DNA from: Erodium maritimum
Taxonomy: Eukaryota > Streptophyta > Magnoliopsida > Geraniales > Geraniaceae
Reading direction: 5' to 3'
DNA length: 64,000 nt
Assembly: GCA_963921825.1 (NCBI GenBank)
Contig: OY997596.1
Location: 16,869,001-16,933,000 of the forward strand
The notes under the pieces are model-generated. The model was given only the letters and a program-made list of their open reading frames with translations, searched no databases and had not been told where the DNA came from. Both the position numbers and the translations under genes were made by a program. Below are positions 1-10,383 of the stretch, piece by piece; position 1 is the first letter of the stretch; each line of letters starts with the position of its first letter.

Positions 1-256
1 CAATGACTAACAGAACGTAAGCCATAAAGAGCCATCTTTCATACTAGTCGCTTCTAGTGAAGCTTTGTTGACTAGGGACCCATCGAGTGTGATCTATCTC
101 GATCTATGGTTCTATTCGCATGGTGGGCATAGATCAGAGCACACATCGATATATTACTCCAACACATAAGTAATATAAAGCCGCTTTAATTTTATTGCTA
201 ACGATGATATATACATTTGGACATTTAGGATTGAACTACGGGCACTAAGACTAACA
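1..256 (-). repeat. Copia 3' LTR, visible part
   Basis: These bases match 6772-7027 with no difference that I can find. On the minus strand the LTR begins TGTTAGTCTTAG at 256, immediately after a purine-rich tract. The rest of this LTR, about 1.43 kb, lies left of the window. Confidence 0.93.
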
Positions 257-271
257 ATCTCCCACTTGCCC
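257..271 (-). other. Copia polypurine tract
   Basis: On the minus strand this reads AGGGCAAGTGGGAGAT directly before the LTR start. This is the usual place and composition for the plus-strand DNA primer in reverse transcription. Confidence 0.8.
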
Positions 272-407
272 TAGTTCCAATCTAAACTCCAATATGTCCC
301 CATCGACTTTACATGTCTAACATGTTCAGGCAGTGACACTGCCTTAGTCAAAGGGTTGGCTATGTTATCATCTGTTGCAATATCGGTTATCTTCACTTCA
401 CCTCAGT

Positions 408-605
408 TCAGTATTTATCTGATGAGGTGGATACGCCGCAGTACATGTTTGGATTTGTTATGCGATCTAGGCTTTTAGCTTGCGCAATGGCCCTTGTGTT
501 GTCGCAAAATGGATTCACCGGACTGGATGGGTTTTTAATTACACCCAGTCCTGCGATGAATTTCCAAATCCACATAGCCTCCTTAGCTGCCTCTGCAGCA
601 TCCAT
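408..605 (-). pseudogene. Copia RNase H fragment
   Basis: The 65-residue frame contains AAKEAMWIWKFIAGLG and FCDNTRAIAQAK, which match the end of the Copia RNase H domain; the C(D/E)NxxAI stretch carries one of its acidic catalytic residues. It lacks the normal start of the domain and is in a different frame from the RT fragment upstream. The bases between it and the RT (606-843) hold no continuous frame. RNase H would remove the RNA strand during reverse transcription; this copy is broken. Confidence 0.8.
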
Positions 606-843
606 GTACTTGGCCTCTGTCGTAGATTCGGCAATGGTATCTTGCTTTACGCTTTCCCAGCTAAAGCTCTTCCATTCAGCGTAAACACATATCCTGATTG
701 ACTTCTAAAGTCATCTGGATTTGTCTTGGAAAACTAGCGTCTACTCATCCTTCGACGACTAGTTCAGCATCATCTTTCCCCCGGGTTAGAATGATGTCTA
801 CTGGTACAACATAAGGCTTACGAGACGTCTGGTCTCATACATG

Positions 844-1831
844 TCATGGCATATATGATCGATCCTGCCCCCAGGCGCATAGGATTCTCATCATCCTTTT
901 CAGCTCATCAGGTGTCTTAGGACACTGAGTCTTGCTGAGATGAATGCCATGACTAGTGGGTAAAAGTCCTTTCTTTGAATCGAGCATTAAGAACCTACTC
1001 AATGCCTTGTTCACATAGGTTCCCTGACTTAAATCCAAGACCCTCTTGGTGCGATCTCTACATATCTTAATCCTTAAGATATAAGAAGCATCGCCTAAGT
1101 CCTTTATTGAAAAACACTTCCTCAACCAAGCTTTAGTCTCGTGCAAGGTTGGGATGTCGTTTTCAATGAGAACCAGAAAGGTAATATTGCTCCCACTAGC
1201 CTTCTTATAAACGCAAGATTCATCCTCGTTCTTGATTAAGCCAAATCCAATTACAGCTTCATCAAAACGAAGGATCCAACTCCGAGAAGTTCGTTTCAAT
1301 CCATAAATGGATTTCAACAACTTATAAATCTTTCCTTTATTCTTCGGATCGTCAAAACCTTTGGGTCGAGACATACAAACGTACTCAGTCAAATTTCCAT
1401 TTAGGAAAGCGGTTTTGACATCCACTTGCCATATCTCGTAATTATGATACGCAGTTATGTCAAGAAGAATTTGGATCGATTTTGACCATAGCCACTAAGG
1501 AGAAGGTTTCCTCATAGTCAATCCATTGGATCTGCCTATAACCTTTCGCCACCAGTTGAGCTTTGTAGGTCAGAGGGTTGCCGTCCATGTCCATCTTCAC
1601 CTTGAAGATCCATTTGCATCCTATGGTCCTCACACCATTGATGGGATCAACCGGTTCCCAGACTCGGTTGTCCGACATGGATTGCATTTCCTCCCTCATG
1701 GCTCCCAGCCATAACTCAGAGTTGGGCCCATACACGACTTCCTGAAAGGTGGCTGGATCATCGTGATCCACCATGACTTCATTGTCACCTCCGGATACCA
1801 TATCTTGGAGGTGGAAGATTGATCCTTTCAA
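844..1831 (-). pseudogene. Copia reverse transcriptase, frameshifted
   Basis: Two frames carry one RT domain. The first (1831-1460) has AMREEMQSMSDNRVWEPV, GCKWIFKVKMDMDG and KAQLVAKGYRQ, the N-terminal fingers of the Copia RVT_2 family. The second (1425-844) starts MDVKTAFLNGNL, which contains the first catalytic Asp, and continues with KLLKSIYGLKRTSRSW. A frameshift near 1425-1460 separates them. The catalytic YVDD box is replaced by IEND (around 1170 on the minus strand) in VLIENDI, so polymerase activity would be lost even without the frameshift. Family assignment is firm; the enzyme is dead. Confidence 0.92.
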
Positions 1832-1919
1832 ATCGCCTTGGACCTTCCGGAATTGTAACAGGAATTGGTTCTTACTCTACGACAATCTCTGGCTCCTTTC
1901 TACTGGGTTGCCAATTGGT

Positions 1920-2189
1920 TTAGACAGATCTGTACCATCCTGAATTTCTTCGAGATGCACAGTCCTCCCAATGACGTCTTTGGAAACAAAACTTCTTTTC
2001 CATAAAGACCCCACCCCAAGCGACGAACACCATGTTCTCACTGGGATTGTAGAAATAGTATCCCCTTGTTTCTTTGGGATACCACACGAAGGTGCATATC
2101 TCAGATCTTGGTTCGAGCTTAGTCGAAACCAAATGTTTCACATAAGCCTCGCAACCACAAATCTTTAGGAAGGACAAAGCGGGCATCAT
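1920..2189 (-). pseudogene. Copia integrase C-terminal / connection fragment
   Basis: The frame contains FLKICGCEAYVKH, KLEPRSEICTFVWYPKETRGYYFY and VFVAWGGVFMEK. This is the segment between integrase core and RT in Copia polyproteins, where the usual pattern is G-Y-P-x-x-x-x-G-Y-x-x-Y. The Gly of the usual F-x-G-Y-P is replaced by Trp. It is in another frame from the integrase core upstream, so the polyprotein is interrupted here too. Confidence 0.85.
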
Positions 2190-2367
2190 CCCGTACCATT
2201 TTTAAAATGGTGTCCCTTCCACACCATTCGTCGAAGCCCGATTCACTATGAATGCGGTCGTCTCTAGAGCAAAACCCCTAAAAGAGATTGGGAGATCAGT
2301 CCAACTAATCATGGAACAGACCATTGTCTAACAATGTCCGATTTCTCCGTTTGGCTACACCTTTCAA

Positions 2368-3156
2368 TTACAGTGACCTAGGAGGAGTCCATTTCAAAAG
2401 GATCCCATTCTCTTTTAGATGATCTAATAACTCTGTGGTCAAGTATTTTCCACCTCGATCCAATCGAAGTGCCTTAATACCTTTGTCGAGCTGGTTTTCT
2501 ACTATAGTCTTAAACTCTTTGAATTTATCAAAAGCTTCAGACTTATGTCTCACCGAATAGACATAACCATATTTACTGTAATCATCAGTAAATGTGATAA
2601 AGTAGCTAAAACCCCTCCTGGCAAGTGAACTTATTGGTCTACACACATTCGAGTGTATCAGCCCCAATAATTCACCCGCCCTTTCATCGCGATCGATAAA
2701 GGGCACTTTAGTCATTTTGCCCATCAAACAAACCTTGCACCTATCGATCGAATGGAATTCGAATGAACCTGAAAGCCCGCACTTCTGAAGTGCTGATAGG
2801 CGCTTCTTGTTTATGCGACCCAAATGACAGTACCATAACAGAGTTAGGTTTAAATCATTGGATTTAGACCTCTTGGTATTAACGGAATATATAGAACTTG
2901 AGGCATTGTTACCCATATCTAATATGTACAATCCTCCAACCATGTCAGTACTGGTATAAAACATATCATTGCATAGAACATTGAAAACTCCATTTCCAAT
3001 ATTAACATTATATCCTTCCTTGTCAAACACGGATACAGATATAATATTCCTACTAAGAGTAGGTATGCAATATACATTATACAATACTAAGACAAGGCCT
3101 CTTGGCAAAGCAAGACTCATGGATCCTACAGCAGTTGCCACAACTCTGAGGTCCAT
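2368..3156 (-). pseudogene. Copia integrase, GAG-pre-integrase and core
   Basis: The 262-residue frame holds the end of the protease region, the zinc-finger segment LWYCHLGRINKKR...CKVCLMGK and the integrase core through FITFTDDYSKYGYVY and IKALRLDRGGKYLTTEL. Compared with the family, the zinc finger has lost its histidines (LW-H becomes LWY; LGH becomes LGR), and the first catalytic Asp, normally in H-T-D-V-C-G-P, is Asn in HSNVCRP. The second Asp (LDRGG) is present. The frame stops before the catalytic Glu. Integrase would join the DNA copy to the host chromosome; this one is inactive. Confidence 0.92.
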
Positions 3157-3189
3157 TTCGTGCTTTCCAAATCTCTCCTACTTTCAGCC

Positions 3190-3520
3190 ACCATATATTA
3201 GTGCATGTGTGAGATTCAGTCATGGTATCTAATACCCATGAATCTTTGGAAGTAGAGAGATGTAGCTCTATAGAGTTAATACCGAATGAAGGCACGGTCC
3301 CACCGCCCTTCCTTAGATCATCCAGGTTTCCTGATGAAGGCGCAGTCCTACTGCCCTTCTTCAGATCATCCAGGCTATTTGATGAAGGCGCAGTCCCACT
3401 GCCCTTCTTCAGATCAGCCGTGAACTTCCTGTAATCCCGGTTCCAATGACCAGGCTGTTGGCAGTAGAAGAAGACATTCTCAGGTGTCTCATCTTTCCTA
3501 CCAAGTGCGCATGGGCGCAG
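3190..3520 (-). pseudogene. Copia zinc knuckle, linker and protease remnants
   Basis: On the minus strand a degenerate CCHC knuckle reads FFYCQQPGHWNRDYRKF; the first and last Cys are lost. A linker of three similar units follows, then KDSWVLDTMTESHTC, where the aspartic protease active site D-T-G is changed to D-T-M. The gag processing enzyme is therefore inactive as well. These features place the region between gag and integrase, as expected for Copia. Confidence 0.8.
3290..3418 (-). repeat. Three ~48 bp in-frame repeats in the Copia gag-protease linker
   Basis: Each unit encodes a variant of DLKKGSGTAPSSNSLD on the minus strand: two close copies and one diverged copy (DLRKGGGTVPSFGIN). 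The length is a multiple of three, so the expansion kept the frame. The window alone does not say whether this is typical of the family. Confidence 0.75.
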
Positions 3521-3551
3521 CCCTTGCCACTTCCAATTCCCTTGTTGACCA

Positions 3552-3785
3552 TCAGAATATCCTTGGATCCCAGATCCCTGAGATATTCTTCTCAGCAGTT
3601 AATGACACTTCATGTAACTCTGATATGGTCTTAGAGACAGCCTTGTCAAGGACATATTCTTTGCGTTCAGACTTGAGGACTATCCTCAAAATTCTGTACC
3701 AGTCCAAATAGTTTGTCCTATTTAGCTTGACCCTGTCAAGAATGGTTTTTAATGACAAACTATTAATGTTCGCTGAATTTGCCAT
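3552..3785 (-). pseudogene. Copia gag N-terminus, internally deleted
   Basis: The frame starts MANSANINSLSLKTIL and continues with LNRTNYLDWYRILRIVLKSE and KEYVLD. This is the conserved start of plant Copia gag (UBN2-type: x-L-x-G-x-N-Y-x-x-W). The ATG at 3785 is taken as the start because the N-terminus matches the family there. After about 55 residues the sequence jumps to a short tail and stop. The distance to the zinc knuckle is far too small for a complete gag, so most of the capsid is deleted. Confidence 0.85.
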
Positions 3786-5328
3786 TTGATCTACAACAGA
3801 TAAAATTCAATCAGTAAACTGAATAAATTTTATGAAGATCAAGCTTAAACACCAACAATCAATTCTAAACCTTTAGAATCTGAAACCAAGATCCTTGATT
3901 CACTCGATTAAGCTGAACTAATGCTCACCACTTAATCGAGCTATGTAGGTAGGACTCCATCCAATCACATCCAATGTGACTCCTGGCTAGGGTATGTACT
4001 TATGTACACGACTTACCCTATCTGTTACCCTAGCTCAACCTCAGGCTGAGAATCGTAGTCGGGTCCACCAATTTTCAACTATGGCTCGTCACTATGTAGG
4101 TGCTCCGCTAATGCGCACGACACCCACATATGTCGTCCAAACCTACTACCCCGCTTTCCCATGGATGCTCCGCTAATGCGCACGACACCCATAGGACGGG
4201 GAGGTAGTAAGGTGTTGATGATTGAGAGGTATCGGACATGACCCGCTTTTACTTGTCCAGTTGTGTTCAAAACTTTGGCACATCCTAGATGCGATGAGCA
4301 CATCAACTACATTCCAAATGCAATGATGCCTCAAATTACATCCAATGTAATTCTTCCTTTGAACCCGTCAACTACATCCAATGCAATGACGGTTCTAAGG
4401 GTTCACACACAAGGATTAAAATTCCAATTTTATCTTTGCATGTGAGGTGATATGCTCGGTAAATAAAGTTAAGCATGCAATTCTAAAGCACATAGAATTA
4501 ATCATGCATAAACTAAACCAAGCATAAAGCGATAAATGTGCACATAATAGCCCCCTAAACTAACTCCCACTAGCTTCTTGAGCTCCACCGACTCCAAGCC
4601 GATGCCAACACCCGAAAAGCCACCAAATGACCTTTTCGCCCTTTCTTCGTCTTGAGTAAAATATTACAATTTAATACACGACTCGCAGGTCGGGAATAAA
4701 TAAATATTACAAACAAGTGGTTCGACGACCACACCTTGAAAGAATAATTACACGCTAACTCTAACGGCTCGCAGGCCGTGAAAAGCGATAAATAATTAAA
4801 TCGAGCTCGGGGATATTATGTACACCATGCCAACATCACATCACACATCGTGTTATCAAACAAGCATGTTATCAAACATCATGTGATTTTCCGGTTTTAA
4901 TTAATAGCCAAGTTTCGAAATTTTTTGATGCTCGGTTTATCGAAACCGTTCAAAAATGAAACTTTTGAACATTTGATCTTCGAGTTCATCATGACGGTTC
5001 CAAACTCGTCATAACTAACAAAACGGTTTAGCCTTGGCATATCAACCATCTAATGGTCATGCTTGGCCTAGCTCCGTCCAACGGAGCCCCGTTCGGTCCC
5101 GGTTTTGGCTCCCCGAGAGTCCCGCTCCCGAGACCCGAAAAATCAAATTTTTTTCAAAATTTCCAGATTTGAAATAATTTTCAAAAATTCATTTTACATG
5201 TATTAAATCCATAAACAATAATTTAAAACATGTTATCAAACAATTTAGCAAAACAACATGCCAAAAACTAAACTTTCAAGCAAAACCGAAACTTTGAACA
5301 CCGTCTTGTGAATCCCGAAGGTAGCACG
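3786..5328 (-). other. Copia untranslated leader
   Basis: This 1.5 kb stretch between primer site and gag has no frame that resembles a protein. It contains a short direct repeat built around GCTCCGCTAATGCGCACGAC (about 4100 and 4167) and AT-rich sequence. A leader of this length is common in plant Copia elements; packaging signals may lie here but cannot be recognised by eye. Confidence 0.6.
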
Positions 5329-5340
5329 GCTCTGATACCA
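5329..5340 (-). other. Copia primer-binding site (initiator Met tRNA)
   Basis: The minus strand reads TGGTATCAGAGC one base after the LTR end. This is complementary to the 3' end of plant initiator-Met tRNA and is the standard primer site in this superfamily. Confidence 0.93.
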
Positions 5341-5341
5341 C

Positions 5342-7027
5342 TGTTGGGTCTCGAGGTAGGGTTGGATGAACCAACTCGCAGCGGAAAATCAAGGAAAACC
5401 AAGAGACGATTAAAACCATGAAACAACTAACAAAAAATGGATTCACAAGAGAAAAATTCAGCACTAGTTCTTACCAAAACAAGAACACCGGGTAACGAAT
5501 GATTGGCTTGAGTCTCCAAGACGCCTACGTATCCACATGGGAATCAAAGCCACGTAGTTCTTCTCTTTGAGGACTCAAGAACACAAAAATGGAGGAGGAA
5601 ACTAGCCAAACCCGAAATGGCCATGGAAGAGGGAGAGAAAATGTGTTTCCTATTCTTGTCTTGTGTTTGTTATGTTGAAAAAAGATGACTTAAACATAAC
5701 AAAACCCATACTTGTCCAACTAAAGGCATGGGACAAGTATGGTGTCAAGTAAGGTGTAAATAGGACAAAGTATGGCAAGACAAGATTGGGTTAGGTGGTG
5801 AATCACCAACACCTTAATCCTTGTCTTGCTTACTTAGTACTAATTAATCAAGACTTGATTAATTAGTTCCATGGGCCTTGGTTGCATGGGCCTTTCATGG
5901 GCCTCTTGGAACATGGCCCGTGGCCATTTCCAACGAGGTCCCGTGATTCGCTCATCGCCTCCATGCCTTCCATACCGGAAATGTCCAACATTATCCGACG
6001 CGATCAATCCCAAGACTCCAAGCCTTGTCTCGATCCGTAAAGTCCTATTCACTTACGGGCACATGACCCAAAACCCAGTTTTGGTCATGTCCCGAGACAA
6101 CTCCCTTTTGGCCATTCTCCATAAATGTGTCAATGAGTTTCATCCTCCGGTGTGACCCTTAGGTTTATGCATGTCAATAGATCAACGTAAAATCCCATTT
6201 TACTTGATCCTATTTAAGTGGCAACTAACGAGACTTTAGTATTGCCTGACACTACATAACGAATCGACCCTGTCGATTCTAACCTTTCCGTCGTCCCTGT
6301 CATTATCCTTTTATCTCCGATATCCTGATTGAGATAAGGCATAGAGCCGTCATCCTTATTATTCTCAATCACCGTTCCTTGATATGTGAGATGACTGAAG
6401 AAATGATACCCAGTATCATGTGCATGGCCATGCTATTCTTCCAGTCACTCTCGATCAAGTGGCCGAGAACCGATATCTTTCCCATACCTTAGTATGAGGG
6501 ATAAATCCCTTAGCCGTCTTTCGTGTCACTCATGTAGCCCGTCCCCAAGCCAATCCTGGCCGTTATGGAAGCCCTGTTACGGACAACGTTAGGCTCAGGT
6601 CAAACTCAGTTGTTGACTACATAGCGATCACAAAGACTCCTTGGTCTAAGGATACATGACAAGCTACAACACTGAATATGTTCATGACTTAATCTATGGC
6701 ACATATTCAGGGCGGGTCGTCCAATATCATGTCCCACATGATATCTATGATCAGACTCCGGAATCCCATTCCAATGACTAACAGAACGTAAGCCATAAAG
6801 AGCCATCTTTCATACTAGTCGCTTCTAGTGAAGCTTTGTTGACTAGGGACCCATCGAGTGTGATCTATCTCGATCTATGGTTCTATTCGCATGGTGGGCA
6901 TAGATCAGAGCACACATCGATATATTACTCCAACACATAAGTAATATAAAGCCGCTTTAATTTTATTGCTAACGATGATATATACATTTGGACATTTAGG
7001 ATTGAACTACGGGCACTAAGACTAACA
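5342..7027 (-). repeat. Copia 5' LTR (1,686 bp)
   Basis: It starts TGTTAGTCTT (7027) and ends CCCAACA (5342) on the minus strand, with TG...CA termini. The primer site follows at one base distance. Its distal 256 bases equal the visible 3' LTR. Sequence right of 7027 is the middle of a tandem gene copy, so 7027/7028 is a clean insertion junction. Confidence 0.93.
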
Positions 7028-7295
7028 CTGAGGGAGTGGCCTCTCTCTTTCTTTTACGGCTCGGTGATGGCTCCTTGTTCACGATCTCCTCATGAATTTC
7101 ATGGGGATCGTCTTCCTCATCAGCGAAAGGAACCATATTAAAAACGGATCAAACATCAGACTCATTACCAGAATCCGACGAGCTTGAGTTGGATGGAGTG
7201 AGTTTGGTAGCGTCTGATGCGGTGTCATCAGACGTTGGGATTTCTTCAAAAGGGTTTGGTCAATTATCATATGAAAATGGTTTGGATACCTTCAT
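7028..7295 (-). pseudogene. Acidic protein tandem copy A, cut by Copia insertion
   Basis: Reading from ATG 7295 on the minus strand, the frame begins MKVSKPFSYDN and then meets TGA, whereas copy D continues. The segment encoding MVPFADEEDDPHE to the K-R-K-R cluster follows, and the copy ends at the Copia LTR (7027). The product of the family is unknown: acidic, Ser/Asp/Glu rich, with one basic KRKR stretch that could act as a nuclear signal. No known domain is recognised. It is a pseudogene through a stop and an insertion. Confidence 0.6.
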
Positions 7296-7481
7296 GGTTC
7301 GAAATTTTGTGGATTTTCTGAATAAAAAAAGAAGAATATGGAAAGACTTTGTGTAGAGGTTGAAGAGTTGTGATGGAAGAGTAATATAGAGAGTTGTGCG
7401 TGAATTTACTTAGATTTGACTTGCTAGGATATATAGATTAGCCTAAATGCATTATAAGTTATGATTTAAAAAGATTTAATA

Positions 7482-7548
7482 AAAAAAAAATTAAGTTTTT
7501 CTGTTTTTCCACCGATTTGACCGGCGTTGACCGGGAGCGGTTCTTACA
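7482..7548 (-). mobile_element. Scar of a Gypsy LTR start (~60 bp)
   Basis: The minus strand reads TGTAAGAACCGCTCCCGG and continues for about 60 bases as the beginning of the Gypsy LTR found throughout the window. It is followed directly by host repeat sequence. The rest of the LTR is missing, so this is a nearly erased insertion. It replaces the 3' end of copy B and supplies a foreign C-terminus to its reading frame (CKNRSRSTPVKS). Confidence 0.8.
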
Positions 7549-7917
7549 AGGAAAGTTAGTGGGAACATGCAAAACCACATCGTCCACATCTTCTTCATCT
7601 CCGAAGTAGTCATCGTCCTCCTCCACATCCGACCCCATCTCGTCTTCATCTGAGGGAGTGGCCTCTCTCTTTCTTTTACGGCTCGGTGATGGCTCCTTGT
7701 TCACGATCTCCTCAGGAATTTCATGGGGATCGTCTTCCTCATCAGCGAAAGGAACCATATTAAAAACGGATCAAACATCAGACTCATTACCAGAATCCGA
7801 CGAGCTTGAGTCGGATGGAGTTAGTTTGGTAGCGTCTGATGCGGTGTCATCAGAAGTTATTATTTCTTCAAAAGGGTTTGGGCAATTTTCATATGAATAT
7901 GGTTTTGATACCTTCAT
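7549..7917 (-). pseudogene. Acidic protein tandem copy B
   Basis: From ATG 7917 the frame runs MKVSKPYSYENCPNPFEEI through a Ser-rich stretch to TGA after ESDV. It reopens at MVPFADEEDDPHEIPEEIV...SRKRKREATPSDEDEM...YFGDEEDVDDVVLHVPTNFP and then reads into the LTR scar. Apart from the scar the downstream part is open. If translation begins at MVPF (7758) a 99-residue chimeric acidic peptide is possible, but nothing shows that it is made. Four copies at ~600 bp spacing suggest a local tandem expansion of one unit. Confidence 0.55.
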
Positions 7918-8067
7918 GTTCGAAATTTTGGTGATTTTCTGAATAAAAAAGGAAGAATATGGAAAGACTTTGTGTAGATGTTGAAGAGTTGTGATGGAAG
8001 ATGGGTAGGAAGAGTACTATAGAGAGTTGTGCGTGAATTTACTTAGATTTGACTTGCTAGGATATAT

Positions 8068-9902
8068 TGTCACGCCCCGAATTCAGTAGAACTGAACTCG
8101 GAACGCGAACGGTAAAACAATAAAACCATTTTCAAATCCTTTTAATTAAACCGCTTAAAATCACCATTTAGTTAATCAAAATAATAATTTACAACTCAAA
8201 AGCACGTCCAAACAAGCGGACAAAAGACATGGCGTACGTCGTTAAACTCAAAAGGAAACCCGGACTCCCGCTCCCAGCTCTTCAAGCTTCGAGAGCTCCC
8301 CTAGTCCGTATCGCGACCAGTACCTGTAGGAAAAGCAGCTAGGGGTGAGCGTTCGCTCACCACTACGGATACCAGACTGACAAGATCACAAAGGATACCA
8401 GATAACCACGCAACACCCAAGATCACAAAAGATCGCACACCAAACAAGATCACAAAGGATCGCACTCCAGCTGCTCAGTGCCGGTTGCTAACCGGCTGGG
8501 CTTGAGCCTGCCCCACGCAACTTCCCCCGATCTCTGTCGGGCCAGGGATCGACCTGTTAGCGATATATACATCACTACTTTTCCGATAGCTAGTCGGAAG
8601 GGGAGCCGCCGTTCATCGCCAAAGAATGCTCAACCTTACCGATCCCTGTCGGAAGGCTAGCCAAAGAATGCTCAACTTTACCGATATCTATCGGAAAGCT
8701 AGCCAACCCCCACGCAACTTCCCCCAATCTCTGTCGGGCCCCCAACCTCAGGCAACCACAATCACAACCAAAGTTCAACAAACAGCAACCACACAGGTTT
8801 GACACCCCACAGGCACTCATGGCCACCCAAGACACCAACAGTAAAACACGGGCTCAACAACCCCACGGGCACTCATGGCCACCCAAGACACACCAACAGT
8901 AACTCACGGGCTCAACAACCCCACGGGCACTCATGGCCACCCAAGACACACCAACAGTAAAATACGGGCTCAACAACCCCACAGGCACTCATGGCCACCC
9001 AAGACACCAACAATAAAATATGGGTTCAACACCGCACGGGCACTCATGGCCACCAAAGACACCAACAATAAAATACGGGTTCAACACCCGACGGGCACTC
9101 ATGGCCACCCAATATACCAACAATACAATCAACCTCCGGGCATAGCCAAATGCCTCCAGTATTTCTAATATCAATACATTCACTGCTCCTACGACACTAC
9201 TAAGTGTCACATGCATTTCTATTGTTCGATACGTTCCCGTATCATACGACACCACCCGGTGTCGCCTGCCTTTCTATTGTTCGATAAACTTACTTAACCC
9301 ACGACACCCAAGTGTCACATGCATTTCTACTGTTAACTTTCCCTAGTCAGGGCCGAGATCCGGCTACTTTTCCCTACCTCGTACGCTTTCCCAAAAGCTC
9401 ACAACCAAGCTCCGGCGTGCTCATGATCACTCGCCTAGCTTTCCTTTTCCTCGGTCGGTGGCACGATCTAATAAGAACACAATTTAAAACACTTTTTAAG
9501 TTCGCAGGCATAAACTGAATTTTAATACAGTTGATGCAAATGCATCCCCGACAATGTCGATCACTCCCAAACTTCCCAATTACTCGACATTGTCGATAAT
9601 GGACCCGGAAAGGCCCGATTCGCCCGACCCGTCGAATCGGCCCGGGATTGGAAAACCCCCTTCCAGGGCTCCAAAAATTCCCGTTTTCGTTTCTACGGTA
9701 TTAGAATAGATCAAGGGTTCCAACGCAATCGACGGAATCAATTTCCGACTTCCGAGCAATTTAATTCGCGTTTAAAGTTTCTAAACCCGTCATTTCCAAC
9801 TTTTACAATTAAATACCAAAATTCGTTATGGGTGTGGATTAACGACTTGGGGATCCTCCTAAACCACCCGAACACGAAAACACGAGACCCAAGCATGTGG
9901 GC
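8068..9902 (-). mobile_element. Gypsy solo LTR, 3' portion (left of nested element)
   Basis: It begins with the inverted LTR end TGTCACGCCCC. The five bases before it (8063-8067, TATAT) recur at 16242-16246 after the matching LTR start, so 8068-16241 is one insertion event. There is no internal domain between the outer LTR halves other than a nested element, so it is a solo LTR. This part carries minus-strand copies of the ~40-55 bp GGTGGCC repeats (8815-9130), the exon-2-like segment (9378-9467) and the TTTTCCTACAG acceptor (8324-8335). Confidence 0.9.
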
Positions 9903-10376
9903 TGTAATAACCACTTCTGGTCAACGTAAGTCAAACCTGCGAAAAACAGAAAAATTTAAAAATTTTGAGACAAACACTAAACTTAATCTAAATTGACCCC
10001 AAGTGTCATACCGGACTTAAGATAACCCCGTTATCGACCAAAATGAGTTCCAGGGGACTCAGGGCAACTTTCTGATCAATTTGGGAAATGTTGACTTTTC
10101 GCTGGAAAAGTCAACCGAGCGACGTTTTGGTCCATTCGAGGACCGTTTTGGATCCAAAAAGATTAGCCGTCGTCGCAACGGTCTTAGTTGAGCCGTTTCC
10201 TTGTAGCCCGCCAAGTTTCGTAATTTCTTGGAAAAAGTGCCCGGCCGGGGCCCGAAACGTCCGATTTTCGCGAAACTGATTGGAAAATATCAACTAGATA
10301 TTTTCCAAAAGGTGTGGGACCCACCTTGACACATGTCCTAAATGTGGTGGTGTTAGTTTTGGGGGGAAAGGTGTGG

Positions 10377-10383
10377 TATATAG
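10377..10383 (+). promoter_or_regulatory. Probable TATA box of the G2 LTR
   Basis: TATATAG lies about 60 bases before a GA-rich, untranslated-leader-like stretch and just after the conserved GGTGGTGTTAG block. Other copies have weaker AT-rich matches at this place. It would set the start of the LTR transcript. No transcript data are available. Confidence 0.5.

Larger units (their letters stand above)
1..7027 (-). mobile_element. Ty1/Copia LTR retrotransposon, defective, left end outside window
   Basis: On the minus strand the order is 5' LTR (5342-7027), primer site, leader, gag, zinc knuckle, protease, integrase, RT, RNase H, polypurine tract and 3' LTR (only 256 bases visible). Integrase before RT is the Copia order. 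Every coding domain carries frameshifts, stops or replaced catalytic residues, so it cannot encode its own machinery. Even so, the visible 256 bases of the 3' LTR appear identical to 6772-7027 of the 5' LTR, which means it moved recently. It inserted into copy A of the acidic-protein tandem array. The target duplication cannot be checked because the left boundary is missing. The clade is not resolved; an LTR of about 1.7 kb would suit Tork/Angela-like elements, but that is a guess. Confidence 0.93.
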
